Shown here one piece after another: positions 1 to 9,059 of a stretch of 64,000 nt of DNA. The notes beneath the pieces are model-generated. The model saw nothing but the letters and a program-made list of their open reading frames with translations. It made no database searches and was not told the origin of the DNA. The DNA is taken from assembly GCF_000429865.1 (NCBI RefSeq), contig NZ_KE386977.1, positions 119,393 to 183,392 on the forward strand, in the 5' to 3' direction. Origin of the DNA: Cucumibacter marinus DSM 18995. GTDB taxonomy: Bacteria > Pseudomonadota > Alphaproteobacteria > Rhizobiales > Devosiaceae. The position numbers and the translations under genes were made by a program. The stretch's first letter is position 1. The number at the start of each line of letters is the position of its first letter.

Positions 1-109
1 TTCAGGTGAGAAGGCCATGAGAGCTACGCTCGAATGGCGGAAACACCACCCCCACCCGTTCCAGCACTACCAAGGTTCCACCGGAACCTCGGTTTGGGCT
101 TCGCCCAAC

Positions 110-450
110 CGCTTGTCACCCCCCGTCAAGGGGGAGGTGACATTGGGGCCACTCATTGTTCCTTCAACTCCATTGGTGAAGCGGGCACCGCCCAAACCCT
201 CCCCCCTTGCGGGGAGGGTGGACCGGCTAGCCGGGCCGGGTGGGGGTCCCAAGAGAGACTCAGTCACGTCTCGCGCGGAGTATGCAGGGTCACCCCCACC
301 CTGTCTCGCGACGGATTTGGCAAGCCAAATCCTGCTCAACGTCCCTCCCCGCAAGGGGGAGGGAAAGGCAGATCACAGACGCTGTCACATTCAGCCCTCG
401 CCCTTCGAGGCTCGGCTTCGTCTCTCACCTCAGGGTGAGGGCTTGGGGTC
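110..450. repeat. Cluster of palindromic intergenic repeats in a gene-free 564-bp stretch
   Basis: No convincing gene lies between 1 and 564; open frames here have low-complexity proline, glycine and arginine products. The stretch holds several palindromes: 116-140 (C-run, gtcaa, G-run), 197-218 (CCCTCCCC, six bases, GGGGAGGG), 313-332 (GGATTTGGC aa GCCAAATCC, perfect), 343-363 (CCCTCCCC, gcaag, GGGGAGGG) and 424-439 (CTCACC tcag GGTGAG). The copies at 197-218 and 343-363 are near-identical but inverted relative to each other. The pattern matches REP-like elements common between genes in Devosia and related genera (remembered, not searched). Confidence 0.7.
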
Positions 451-564
451 GCATCCTCCCGGGCCGCCCCGGCCTCCTTTCGCCTCGCGCCGGCTGGATG
501 TGGGGCGAAGGGCGAGCCCGAGCATGACGGAGGTTGGCGCCTGCGCCACTTGCACGCGCTCGCG

Positions 565-1263
565 CTACTGCAACCGGTCGAGCAGCGGTGGCAGATCGCC
601 AAGATGCGGAATTTCGTGAAAGCGGGGGTGGCCGGAGGGCGCATCGGCGTGTTCGGCCGCCCAGGTGAGGTCATGCGGCACGAAGACCCCCCATGCCCCG
701 GCTTCGATTGCCGGAACGACGTCGGATTTGAGCGAATTCCCAACCATCATGCCGTGTTCGGGACCATCGCCATGCCGGGCAAAGACCGCATGATAGGTCT
801 CGACGGTCTTGGCGGAGACGATCTCGACCCCGTCGAAATAGTCGCCAAGGCCTGACTGGGCGAGCTTGCGTTCCTGGTCGAGCAGATCGCCCTTGGTGAC
901 AAGGACGATGCGATAATTGTCGCGCACAGCTTCGAGCGCCGAGACCGCATGCGGCAGCGGTTCGACCGGATGGGTCATCAATTCGCGGCCTGCCGCGAGA
1001 ATCTCGCTGATCACCCGGGTTGGCACATTGCCGCCGGTGATCGTCAGGGCGGTTTCGATCATCGAGAGAGTGAAGCTTTTGATGCCGAAGCCGTAGAATT
1101 CGAGATTGCGCAGATTGATCTTCATCAGCTCCGAACTGATGGTTTCCTCGGAGGCGTGATCGGCCAGGAGCGCGGCGAATTGTGCCTCGGTGAGCCGGTA
1201 GAATTCCTCGTTCTGCCACAAGGTATCATCGGCATCGAAGCCGATCGTGGTCAGCCTTGCCAT
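565..1263 (-). CDS. HAD-superfamily hydrolase
   Basis: A 232-residue protein of the haloacid dehalogenase superfamily, probably a soluble phosphatase of unknown substrate. Motif I is near the N terminus (D10-A-D12-D-T14, where D10 would be the nucleophile and D12 the acid/base). Motif II is the VTKGD segment (Thr binds phosphate), and motif IV is GNSLKSD (Mg-binding acid). The helical insertion between motif I and the core fits a C1-cap member. It lies 9 bp downstream of the S24 regulator on the same strand, so the two are probably co-transcribed. The family is sure; the substrate cannot be read from sequence. Confidence 0.88.
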   Translation of the reverse strand: MARLTTIGFDADDTLWQNEEFYRLTEAQFAALLADHASEETISSELMKINLRNLEFYGFGIKSFTLSMIETALTITGGNVPTRVISEILAAGRELMTHPVEPLPHAVSALEAVRDNYRIVLVTKGDLLDQERKLAQSGLGDYFDGVEIVSAKTVETYHAVFARHGDGPEHGMMVGNSLKSDVVPAIEAGAWGVFVPHDLTWAAEHADAPSGHPRFHEIPHLGDLPPLLDRLQ

Positions 1264-1272
1264 TGGGTGCTC

Positions 1273-1905
1273 CTACTGGCTGGCCCAAAGGATACGGGCA
1301 ATCCAGTCGATCTCGCTCATCGCCAGCACGCGCGGACCATGCTCGGGATTGAGCGAATGCAATTCGACAGTCTTGGCGGTTTGCCGGTGAAGGATCTTGG
1401 CCATCACTTCCCCTTCGAGCGTGCGCACCACCACACGGTCGCCCCGCCGCGGCGCATCTGAGGGGGAGACAATCAGAATGTCCCCGTCGCGGTAAAGCGG
1501 GAGCATGGATTCTCCGCTGACCTCGAGCGCATAGCTTGCTCCGTCAACACCGGAAGGAAAGCTGACTTCATCCCAACCCTGGCCGGCCGGGAAGCCGCCG
1601 GAATCGAAAAAGCCGCCGGCGCCGGCTTGCGCAAAACCCAGAAGCGGCACCAGCCGGCTGCCCGTGGCGTGACGAAAGACGCCGCCATGGGACAGGAAGG
1701 TCTCGAAGTCTTCCCCGGTCGCCGCCAGCACCTTGGCCAGGCTCTCTGTCGAAGGCCAGCGCTCGCGCCCAAGCTTGGAAACCCGTTTCGAGGGATTGAA
1801 GGCAGTGGGGTCGAGATGCGCCAGCCGGGCCAGCCCGGATGTCGACAGGCCATGCCGTACCGCCAGCGAATCAATCGCCTCCCAGATGGCCCGATGTGAA
1901 ATCAT
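1273..1905 (-). CDS. LexA-like S24-family transcriptional regulator (HTH plus self-cleaving peptidase domain)
   Basis: A 210-residue repressor-type protein. The N-terminal part (about 1-75) is a helix-turn-helix domain. The C-terminal part carries the S24/LexA peptidase signature: nucleophile Ser133 in GESM, general-base Lys170 in EVMAK, and Ala-Gly bonds near 94-97 (AQAGAGG) where LexA-type proteins cut themselves. The gene therefore probably encodes a repressor inactivated by RecA- or stress-triggered cleavage. A perfect 7-bp inverted repeat sits about 30 bp upstream of the start and could be its own operator. It is not LexA itself: the HTH differs and it resembles the extra S24 regulators of Rhizobiales. 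Confidence 0.85.
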   Translation of the reverse strand: MISHRAIWEAIDSLAVRHGLSTSGLARLAHLDPTAFNPSKRVSKLGRERWPSTESLAKVLAATGEDFETFLSHGGVFRHATGSRLVPLLGFAQAGAGGFFDSGGFPAGQGWDEVSFPSGVDGASYALEVSGESMLPLYRDGDILIVSPSDAPRRGDRVVVRTLEGEVMAKILHRQTAKTVELHSLNPEHGPRVLAMSEIDWIARILWASQ

Positions 1906-1934
1906 GCGATTGGCCTAAGTGGGCTAGGAATATC

Positions 1935-1950
1935 ATCCGATAAATCGGAT
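1935..1950. promoter_or_regulatory. Palindromic operator candidate upstream of the S24 regulator
   Basis: ATCCGAT, two As, then ATCGGAT: a perfect 7-bp inverted repeat 30-45 bp upstream of the S24 regulator start codon. Position and symmetry fit autoregulation by a dimeric HTH repressor. The binding protein is inferred from position only. Confidence 0.55.
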
Positions 1951-2104
1951 AATCGTCCCATACTTCCTAATTTGCCTTAACCGTGTTGTAAAGCGTCTCT
2001 ATAAGGAAAAACACTTATGGGTCAAAACCCTGAGGTGCCTGATAGGCAGAATGAGGTGGCAGTCGCCGATAATCCGCATTGGCGGCCACCGGAAGGAGCG
2101 GGGC

Positions 2105-2458
2105 GTGAACGCGCAGGAAAAACTGATCTACAAGGTCTGTGGCGAGGCAGACTGGGAAGAGGCTTTGGCAAAGGGCGAATTTTCAGGCGCCCCCGTCGAC
2201 CTCTCGGATGGCTTTATCCATTTTTCGACCGGCGAGCAGCTTGCAGAAACCTTGAGGCGCCATTTCGCCGGCAAGAGCGAATTGATGCTGGTGGCGGTCG
2301 ACCCTGGCGCGCTTGGTCCCTTGCTGCGCTGGGAGCCGTCGCGCGGCGGCGCATTGTTTCCTCACCTCTATGGGGCCTTGCCCCTGTCCGCCGTTCGGTG
2401 GCAAAAGCCCCTCAGCGCCGATGAGAAAGGCGAGTTCGTTTTACCCGAGGGCCTCTGA
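2105..2458 (+). CDS. DUF952 family protein
   Basis: A protein of about 117 residues with the DUF952 pattern: the N-terminal LIYKV strand, the SDGFIHFSTGEQLAET segment and the region around LVAVDPGALG. Function is unknown; the fold is thought to resemble ADP-ribosyltransferase-like or glutathione-S-transferase-related small domains, and I make no functional claim. The GTG at 2105 is chosen because AAGGAG lies 6 bp upstream; an in-frame ATG at 2051 has no such site. The stop touches the pyrD start (TGAATG), so the two genes are translationally coupled. DUF952 genes preceding pyrD are common in Rhizobiales. Confidence 0.85.
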   Translation: MNAQEKLIYKVCGEADWEEALAKGEFSGAPVDLSDGFIHFSTGEQLAETLRRHFAGKSELMLVAVDPGALGPLLRWEPSRGGALFPHLYGALPLSAVRWQKPLSADEKGEFVLPEGL

Positions 2459-3571
2459 ATGATCCGACAAGGACTGTCGAACTTCCTGCGTCTCGATGGC
2501 CCGCAGCGGCTGGCGCGGGAGCTTCTTCTGTCCATGGATCCGGAGCGCGCCCACGCCGCGACCCTGACCGCGCTCAAGCTCGGAGCCGTCCCGGCGCAGG
2601 CCGAACCCGATCCGCCGAGCCTTGCGGTGACCCTGGCCGGGCTTGAACTCCCCAATCCCGTCGGCATGGCCGCCGGTTTCGACAAGAATGCGGAAGTCCC
2701 CCGCCAGCTCTGCACTATCGGTTTCGGCTTCGCCGAGGTCGGCACCATCACCCCGCAGCCCCAGCCCGGCAATCCCAAGCCGCGCATCTTCCGGCTCGAA
2801 GACGATGAAGGGGTGATCAACCGCTATGGCTTCAACTCCGAAGGCCATGACGCTGCGCTCAAACGCCTTGAGGCCCCGCGTCACGGCGCCACCATCGGGG
2901 TCAATATCGGCGCCAACAAGCTGAGCGAAGATTTCGTCGCCGACTATGTGCTGGGCGTAAAGCGGTTCGCGCCGGTCGCCGATTACCTGACGGTCAACAT
3001 ATCCTCTCCCAACACGCCCGGCCTCAGGGATCTGCAGACCGACGAGGCGCTCAGGCGCTTGCTCGGTGAGGTGCTGGCCGAGCGCAGCCGCGCCGTAACC
3101 CGTGTGCCGTTGTTCCTGAAACTCGCCCCTGACCTTGACCGGAACGAGCTCGATGCCATCGCGGCGGTGGTCGCCTCGGTCGATCTCGACGGGCTGATCA
3201 TGTCGAACACAACTCTGAGCCGGGAGACGGTCAAGGGGCATCGCCATGCGCATGAAGCGGGCGGGCTTTCGGGCGCACCGCTGTTCAATCTCGCAACGCA
3301 ACGCCTTGCCCAGCTCCGGCAGCGGGTCGGCGACACCATGCCGATCATCGGTGTGGGTGGGGTGCATTCACCCGCTTCGGCAGTGGCCAAGCTCGCCGCG
3401 GGTGCCAACGCCATCCAGCTCTACACGGCGCTGGTCTATCGCGGCATGGAATTGATGACGACCATCAAGCAGGGGCTCGATGTCGCCGCGCGCGAAGCGG
3501 GGGCGAACTCTGTCACCGCCTTGACCGGCACCGCGGTCGAGGACTGGGCTGAAGGCAAGGCCCAGATTTAG
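2459..3571 (+). CDS. pyrD: Dihydroorotate dehydrogenase (quinone), class 2
   Basis: Catalyses the fourth step of de novo pyrimidine synthesis, oxidising dihydroorotate to orotate and passing electrons through FMN to membrane quinone. The 370-residue length and N-terminal helical extension (about 1-45) are those of membrane-associated class 2 enzymes. Visible motifs are the GMAAGFDKN segment (69-77), NRYGFNSEG (121-129), NISSPNTPGLR (180-190, with Ser183 as catalytic base), LKLAPDL and the FMN-phosphate loop IIGVGGVHS near the C terminus. The start follows directly on the DUF952 stop. Confidence 0.97.
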   Translation: MIRQGLSNFLRLDGPQRLARELLLSMDPERAHAATLTALKLGAVPAQAEPDPPSLAVTLAGLELPNPVGMAAGFDKNAEVPRQLCTIGFGFAEVGTITPQPQPGNPKPRIFRLEDDEGVINRYGFNSEGHDAALKRLEAPRHGATIGVNIGANKLSEDFVADYVLGVKRFAPVADYLTVNISSPNTPGLRDLQTDEALRRLLGEVLAERSRAVTRVPLFLKLAPDLDRNELDAIAAVVASVDLDGLIMSNTTLSRETVKGHRHAHEAGGLSGAPLFNLATQRLAQLRQRVGDTMPIIGVGGVHSPASAVAKLAAGANAIQLYTALVYRGMELMTTIKQGLDVAAREAGANSVTALTGTAVEDWAEGKAQI

Positions 3572-3583
3572 CAAAGCCAGGGT

Positions 3584-4957
3584 CTAGGCCGTGGCGCCCG
3601 CTGTTCGGGCGCCGGGATCGGATGGAAACAGGTCTGGCTCACGCCGCTTCAAGAGCCAGTAGAAGACGACGCCGCGCAACACGAAGAAAAGGTTGAGCGC
3701 CACCCAGAGCCCGTGCACGCCCCACAAGGCCTGAAGCGGGAAGGTGAGGGCGAAAAAGGCTGCCGAGCAGATCAGCATGCCGTTGCGGATCTCGCGGCCC
3801 ATGGTGGCACCGGCGGCCACCCCGTCAAAGACAAAGGCCGCGACCCCGGTGACGGGCGCAATCGCTGCCAGCACCAGGAACTCGCGCGCGGTAGCCCGGA
3901 CGTCAGGAGCCGTCGTCATCAGGTCGACCAGCCAGCCGCCGGCAAGAAGAAAGAGCAGCGAAAGCCCGCCGGCAAGTACGAACCCCCCGGCCATCGCCTT
4001 GGCGACTGCCTGCCGGTAGGCGGGGCGGTAACGCGCACCCACGGCCTTGCCGCACAGGCGCTCGGAGGCGGTCGCCATGCCGTCGAGGAAGAAGGCGGTG
4101 ACCATCATGAAATTGAGCAACACGGCGTTGGCGGCAAGCACTGCATCACCGGCCCGCGACCCGGCGGCTGTGAAATAGGCGAATACCGCCATCAACAAGA
4201 CGGAGCGGATGGTCAGACCGGCAGAGAGGGAATAGAGCGCTTTAAGCGCATCGCGCGCGACCAGCAGGTCGAACGGCACGATCCGCGCAAAGGCGCGCCA
4301 GCCCTTGAAATGATACCAGACGAGTGCCAGCCCGGTGAGCGACGCGACGATCTGGGCACCAAGCGTGCCATAGGCGACCCCTTCAACGCCCATGCCCGCG
4401 CCATAGACCAGCGCGACGCTGAGACCGACATTGCCGAGATTGGCAACCACGGTCAGCACCAGGCTGGTGCGCGCCGCCCCGCGCCCATAGAGCCAGCCCA
4501 GAAGCGCGAAGTTGAGGAACACAAACGGCGTCGAGAGCATCCGGATGCCGAAATAGGCCTCGAACGGCGCGCGCACCGCCCCATCGACCGAGAACAGGGT
4601 AACCCCTGCCGATCTCAGCGGCACGGTCAGCGCGATGCAGGCGACGCCGAACAGTACGGCCAGAATGAAGGCCCGCATGGCATGGGCCGCGCTGGCCGGC
4701 GCATCCTCCGCCCCTTCGGCCTGCGCCACCAGTCCCGCGGTTGAAAGGCGCAGGAAAAAGAAGACCGACAGCAACGCCTCGAAGGCGACAGAGCCCACGA
4801 CCACGCCACCGAGCAAGCCCGTCTCCCCGAGCCGGCCGATGACCGTGATGTCGGTGATCCCCACCAGCGGCTCGGTGATCAGCGCGATTGAGGCGGGAAG
4901 CGCAATGCGCCACACATCGGCATGAGAAACGGTGAAGGGACGAATGGGTTTGTTCAT
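3584..4957 (-). CDS. MATE-family multidrug/organic cation efflux transporter
   Basis: An inner-membrane antiporter of about 457 residues with 12 predicted hydrophobic segments in two halves. It is closest in character to the DinF-type branch, e.g. the N-terminal pattern ALPASIALITEPLVGITDITVIGRLG. It would export toxic compounds using a cation gradient; its substrate is unknown. The ATG at 4957 (MNKPIRPF) gives the usual MATE length. In-frame starts further upstream (5020, 5140) would add a proline- and arginine-rich extension with no ribosome site. It converges on pyrD and diverges from the helicase gene. Confidence 0.9.
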   Translation of the reverse strand: MNKPIRPFTVSHADVWRIALPASIALITEPLVGITDITVIGRLGETGLLGGVVVGSVAFEALLSVFFFLRLSTAGLVAQAEGAEDAPASAAHAMRAFILAVLFGVACIALTVPLRSAGVTLFSVDGAVRAPFEAYFGIRMLSTPFVFLNFALLGWLYGRGAARTSLVLTVVANLGNVGLSVALVYGAGMGVEGVAYGTLGAQIVASLTGLALVWYHFKGWRAFARIVPFDLLVARDALKALYSLSAGLTIRSVLLMAVFAYFTAAGSRAGDAVLAANAVLLNFMMVTAFFLDGMATASERLCGKAVGARYRPAYRQAVAKAMAGGFVLAGGLSLLFLLAGGWLVDLMTTAPDVRATAREFLVLAAIAPVTGVAAFVFDGVAAGATMGREIRNGMLICSAAFFALTFPLQALWGVHGLWVALNLFFVLRGVVFYWLLKRREPDLFPSDPGARTAGATA

Positions 4958-5157
4958 GGCGGGTCTGCCCGGAACGGGCGCTGGAAGGGGAAGCGGTGAC
5001 CGCTGGGAGGGTTCTTTCATCCGGGATCGAGCCCGATTGATACGCGCCATACCGGCAAGCGGCAACGCACTAACGCGCATGGGGACCATGTTTTTCCGAA
5101 TAGCCGGCTTGCGAAGATTCCCGATTTGTTCAGGATACACCGAAACGGGATTCCCTC

Positions 5158-7668
5158 ATGCATGACGCGCCACCGCTGGATCGGGAGAACTGGGATCTGC
5201 CGCCCGTGGTGGCCGAATGGTTCCGCGACCGCGGCTGGGCGCCGCGCGAGCACCAGCTCGGCGTTTTGCGGGCCAGCCGCGCCGGCTCCTCGGCCCTGTT
5301 GATTGCCCCGACCGGCGCAGGCAAGACGCTCGCCGGGTTCCTGCCCTCGATCGACCAACTCATCTCGGAACCGCAAAAGGGCCTGCACACCCTTTACCTG
5401 TCGCCGCTGAAGGCGCTGGCCGTCGATGTGGCGCGCAACCTTACTGGCCCGATCAACGATATGGGGCTCGATATCCGGGTCGAAACCCGAACCGGCGACA
5501 CGCCCTCCCACCGGCGCCAGCGCCAGCGTTACGACCCGCCCAATATCCTGATGACCACGCCCGAACAGCTCGCCCTGCTGCTTGCCCACCGCGATGCGCC
5601 GCGCCTGTTCGGCAATCTCAAACGCGTGGTGCTCGATGAATTGCATGCGCTGGTCACCTCAAAGCGCGGCGAATTGCTTTCGCTGGGTCTTGCACGGCTA
5701 TCGACCCTGGCGCCCGATCTGACGGTCACCGCACTGTCGGCAACCGTCGCACAGCCGGACATGCTGGCCGACTGGATCAGGGCGCCGGCCCCCGAACGTA
5801 CGGTCGAGATGGTGGTGATGAAGGGCGGGGCAAAGCCGGAGGTCGATATCCTTGCCAGCGAAGACCGGGTGCCCTGGGCCGGGCATTCGGCGGCTTATGC
5901 CATCCCCGAACTTTACGACATCATCAAGCAGAACGGCACGACCCTTCTTTTCGTCAACACGCGCTCACAGGCCGAGATGCTGTTCCAGCTTCTTTGGGCC
6001 GCGAATGACGACGCGCTGCCGATTGCGCTTCATCATGGCTCTTTGAGCGTTGAACAGCGGCGCAAGGTCGAAAGCGCCATGGTGGCGGGCAAGCTGCGCG
6101 CGGTCGTTTGCACCTCGACCCTTGATCTGGGCATCGACTGGGGCGATGTCGATCTCGTCGTGCAGATCGGGGCCCCGAAAGGCGCGAGCCGGCTGCTGCA
6201 GAGAATCGGGCGCGCCAATCACCGGCTCGACGATCCCTCCCGCGCGCTGCTGGTGCCCGCCAACCGCTTCGAGGTCCTCGAATGCGAGGCCGCCCAGCAG
6301 GCGGTCTTTGAAGGCGCACAGGACAGCGAGGACCCGGTCTCGGGCGGGCTCGACGTGCTCGCCCAGCATGTTCTCGGCATGGCCTGTGCCGAGCCATTCG
6401 ATGCCACAAAACTCCATGACGAAATCCGCCGCGCCTGGCCCTATCGCGATCTCGACTGGGAGACCTTCGAGCGGGTGGTCGATTTCGTCGCGACCGGCGG
6501 CTATGCCCTGCGCGCCTATGAGCGCTACGCCCGGCTGCGGCTGACCAAGGAAGGGCTGTGGCGCATCGCCAACCCCCAGGTCGCCCAGCAATACCGGCTC
6601 AATATCGGCACCATCATCGAGGAGCCGATGGTCAAGGTGCGGCTCGTGAGGGGCAGGGGGCACCGGCGTGGTGCGACCACCGGGCCGATCAGCCGCGGCG
6701 GGCGGGTGCTCGGGGAGATGGAGGAATATTTCTTCACGACCCTGGTGCCCGGCGACACCTTTCTGTTCGGCGGCGAGATCGTCGCCTTCGAGGCCATGCG
6801 CGAGAACGAAGCCTATGTGTCGCGCGCCCAATCGACCTCGCCCAAGATCCCGAGCTATATGGGCGGCAAATTCCCGCTTTCGACCTATCTGGCCGAACGC
6901 GTGCGCGGCACCCTCGCCAATCCGCAAGAGTGGCGATTGCTGCCCGACCAGGTGCGCGAATGGCTGACGCTGCAACGCGATGTCTCGACCTTGCCGGGCG
7001 CGGACAGCCTGTTGGTCGAAACCTTCCCGCGCGCCGACAAGCACTACCTTGTCTGCTATCCGTTCGAGGGGCGGCTGGCCCACCAGACCCTCGGCATGCT
7101 GATGACCCGGCGGCTCGAGCGCATGCGCGCCAAGCCATTGGGGTTCGTGGCCTCGGAATACGCGCTGGCGATATGGTGCGCCGCCGATCTCAATCTGCTG
7201 ATTGGCGGCAACAAGCTCTCTCTCGACCGCCTGTTCGACGAGGACATGCTGGGCGACGACCTTGAAAGCTGGCTGCTCGAATCGAGCCTGATGAAACGCA
7301 CTTTCAGGAACTGCGCCATCATCGCCGGGCTGATCGAGCGCCGCCACCCGGGCAAGGAGAAGTCGGGCCGCCAGCTCACCATGTCCGCCGACCTGATCTA
7401 CGACGTGCTTTATGAGCACGAGCCCGATCACATTCTGATCCAGGCGACGCGGCGCGATGCGGCGCGCGGGCTGCTTGATATCGAGCGGTTGGGGGAGTGC
7501 CTGAGACGTGTCTCACGGCATATTCAGCACAAACCCCTCGACCGAATCTCGCCCCTCGCGGTACCAGTTATGCTGGAGATCGGAAAAGAACCGGTCTTTG
7601 GCGAAGGGCGCGAAAGCGTCATGGCCGAAGCCGCAGACGATCTGATCCGCGAAGCGATGCAGAGATAG
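5158..7668 (+). CDS. Lhr-like DEXH-box DNA helicase (ligase-associated DNA damage response family)
   Basis: An 836-residue superfamily 2 helicase of the Lhr-core type, usually named ligase-associated DNA damage response DEXH box helicase. Walker A is PTGAGKT (51-57), Walker B DELH (160-163), and motif III is SAT in ALSAT. Motifs V and VI are in the TSTLDLGIDWGDVDLV and RIGRANHR region (about 320-355). The long C-terminal half matches the winged-helix and Lhr C-terminal regions. It is expected to unwind DNA 3' to 5' during repair. The pdeM gene follows after 13 bp, the standard pairing. The usual third partner, a dedicated DNA ligase, is not in this window. Confidence 0.93.
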   Translation: MHDAPPLDRENWDLPPVVAEWFRDRGWAPREHQLGVLRASRAGSSALLIAPTGAGKTLAGFLPSIDQLISEPQKGLHTLYLSPLKALAVDVARNLTGPINDMGLDIRVETRTGDTPSHRRQRQRYDPPNILMTTPEQLALLLAHRDAPRLFGNLKRVVLDELHALVTSKRGELLSLGLARLSTLAPDLTVTALSATVAQPDMLADWIRAPAPERTVEMVVMKGGAKPEVDILASEDRVPWAGHSAAYAIPELYDIIKQNGTTLLFVNTRSQAEMLFQLLWAANDDALPIALHHGSLSVEQRRKVESAMVAGKLRAVVCTSTLDLGIDWGDVDLVVQIGAPKGASRLLQRIGRANHRLDDPSRALLVPANRFEVLECEAAQQAVFEGAQDSEDPVSGGLDVLAQHVLGMACAEPFDATKLHDEIRRAWPYRDLDWETFERVVDFVATGGYALRAYERYARLRLTKEGLWRIANPQVAQQYRLNIGTIIEEPMVKVRLVRGRGHRRGATTGPISRGGRVLGEMEEYFFTTLVPGDTFLFGGEIVAFEAMRENEAYVSRAQSTSPKIPSYMGGKFPLSTYLAERVRGTLANPQEWRLLPDQVREWLTLQRDVSTLPGADSLLVETFPRADKHYLVCYPFEGRLAHQTLGMLMTRRLERMRAKPLGFVASEYALAIWCAADLNLLIGGNKLSLDRLFDEDMLGDDLESWLLESSLMKRTFRNCAIIAGLIERRHPGKEKSGRQLTMSADLIYDVLYEHEPDHILIQATRRDAARGLLDIERLGECLRRVSRHIQHKPLDRISPLAVPVMLEIGKEPVFGEGRESVMAEAADDLIREAMQR

Positions 7669-7681
7669 GCAACCCAGAACA

Positions 7682-8395
7682 GTGACCGGCGCGGCGCTCA
7701 GGCACATCGAAGAAGACCCGGCCCGGATCGGGCTCGATTTCGGTGGCCAGCATTTCGAGGCGCTACTTTCCGGCGCCCTTTACTGGCCCGAAGAAGAAAC
7801 GCTGCTCGTCGCCGATTTACACCTCGAGAAGATGTCCAGCTTTGCCCGCTCGCGCCAGTTCCTGCCGCCCTATGATACCAGGGCGACCCTCAAGCGCCTT
7901 GCGGCCGATATCGCGGAAACACGCGCAAAGCGGGTGATTTGTCTCGGTGACAGCTTTCACCGCGACGAAGGCACCGAGACCCTGCTCGAACCCGACCGCG
8001 AAGCGCTGGATGATCTGACATCGGGCATCGACTGGGTCTGGCTCGCCGGCAATCACGACCCGGCTGCCCATGAGCTCGGCGGCACCTGCTGCGAGAACCT
8101 CGCCATGGCCGGGTTGACGCTCAGCCATATCCCGGAAGCGGCCACACCCAACCAGATCGCCGGGCATTTGCACCCGGCGGCCCGCATCCGTCGCAATGGC
8201 CGCTCGGTCAGGCGCGCCTGTTTCGCCTTCGATACGACCCGCCTGATCCTGCCCGCCTATGGCGTCTCGACAGGCTCGCTGAACATTTTGAGCCCGGCCT
8301 TTGACGGCTTGCTGAAACGCTCGGCGCTCAATGTGGTGATGCTCGGCCAGGGCCGCGTCTATGCCGTGGCCCCGCGATATCTGGTCGGGGGCTAG
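7682..8395 (+). CDS. pdeM: Ligase-associated DNA damage response endonuclease PdeM (metallophosphoesterase)
   Basis: A 237-residue calcineurin-like metallophosphoesterase. The metal-ligand motifs appear in order: DLHLEK, GDSFHRD, GNHD and GHLHP. Family members are nucleases of a DNA-repair set found with Lhr-type helicase and ATP-dependent ligase genes. The start is GTG at 7682, 13 bp after the helicase stop, so the two are one operon. The TAG stop (8393-8395) is formed by the first bases of a TAGAGCG-ended intergenic repeat. Confidence 0.9.
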   Translation: MTGAALRHIEEDPARIGLDFGGQHFEALLSGALYWPEEETLLVADLHLEKMSSFARSRQFLPPYDTRATLKRLAADIAETRAKRVICLGDSFHRDEGTETLLEPDREALDDLTSGIDWVWLAGNHDPAAHELGGTCCENLAMAGLTLSHIPEAATPNQIAGHLHPAARIRRNGRSVRRACFAFDTTRLILPAYGVSTGSLNILSPAFDGLLKRSALNVVMLGQGRVYAVAPRYLVGG

Positions 8396-8502
8396 AGCGG
8401 TTCCAGGTGAAGCGGGCACCGGTTCACCGTTCGGAAACGCGACAAAACAAAAAACAGGCCCGATCGACGGCTCTGCTTAATGCGAAACGGGTTTAGAGCG
8501 CG
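8393..8502. repeat. Rhizobial-type intergenic repeat between convergent genes
   Basis: A 110-bp element starting TAGAGCGGTTCC and ending GTTTAGAGCG, with an internal block CGGAAACGCGACAAAACAAA. From memory this composition is typical of repeats dispersed between genes in Rhizobiales. It lies exactly between two convergent genes, and its ends supply the stop codons of both (TAG of pdeM at 8393-8395; TAA of the DUF3429 gene at 8493-8495 on the minus strand). Confidence 0.65.
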
Positions 8503-8957
8503 GCCTGAATGCCCTTGATGGCAATGATGGCGATCAGCAGGATGCAAACGAGCCAGGTCAGCGTTGACCGTAGCCGCGCATAAGGTTTGGGCACCGTGCC
8601 GCGGAACCCGCCCCACACATCCCAGGCGCCCTGTGCGCCGAACCCTACCGTCAGCACGGCGAGCGCCAGCACATAGGGCATGAGCAGGGTGAAGAACCCC
8701 ACAATCGCCCCGGCAATACCAACAAGATAGGTGAGATCGGACCCGGCGCCACCCTGCATGCGGATGCCCCACCTTACCCCGCCGAGAAAACCGAGGATCA
8801 GCGCGCCATAGCCGATGGTCGCGCGTTCGAGCACAACCGGATCCAGCAGGGCCGCGTCCGGAAACAGCGTCAGGATCAACGCCCCGGCAAACGGGATCAG
8901 TCCGGCAATGGCGGCAAAGGTGATGGTGCGTGACCAGAAGACGGGAACCTGACTCAT
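8493..8957 (-). CDS. DUF3429 family integral membrane protein
   Basis: A 154-residue protein with about five hydrophobic segments and conserved-looking GYGALILGFLGGVRWG in the second helix, the mark of the DUF3429 family (often annotated alongside rhizobial inner-membrane proteins of unknown role). It acts in the inner membrane; no function is known. It converges on pdeM, and its last codons read into the border of the intergenic repeat. Confidence 0.82.
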   Translation of the reverse strand: MSQVPVFWSRTITFAAIAGLIPFAGALILTLFPDAALLDPVVLERATIGYGALILGFLGGVRWGIRMQGGAGSDLTYLVGIAGAIVGFFTLLMPYVLALAVLTVGFGAQGAWDVWGGFRGTVPKPYARLRSTLTWLVCILLIAIIAIKGIQAAL

Positions 8958-9059
8958 GGCGAAGAGTCTATCTCAGCAAGCAGTGCTGTGAAAACGGCAA
9001 TCTGCTCGTCCAAAGCATGGTGTGAAGTTGGACGGGAAAGCAAACGATCCCGTGAACCG

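Noticed and set aside
17-743. Several overlapping open frames on both strands near the left edge
   Set aside because: Products are low-complexity, frames run through palindromic repeats, and no ribosome site or family resemblance is present; only the HAD gene from 565 is supported.
1977-1991. TTAA-N7-GTAA resembling a CtrA box
   Set aside because: One mismatch from the TTAA-N7-TTAA consensus, no partner site, and no cell-cycle gene next to it.
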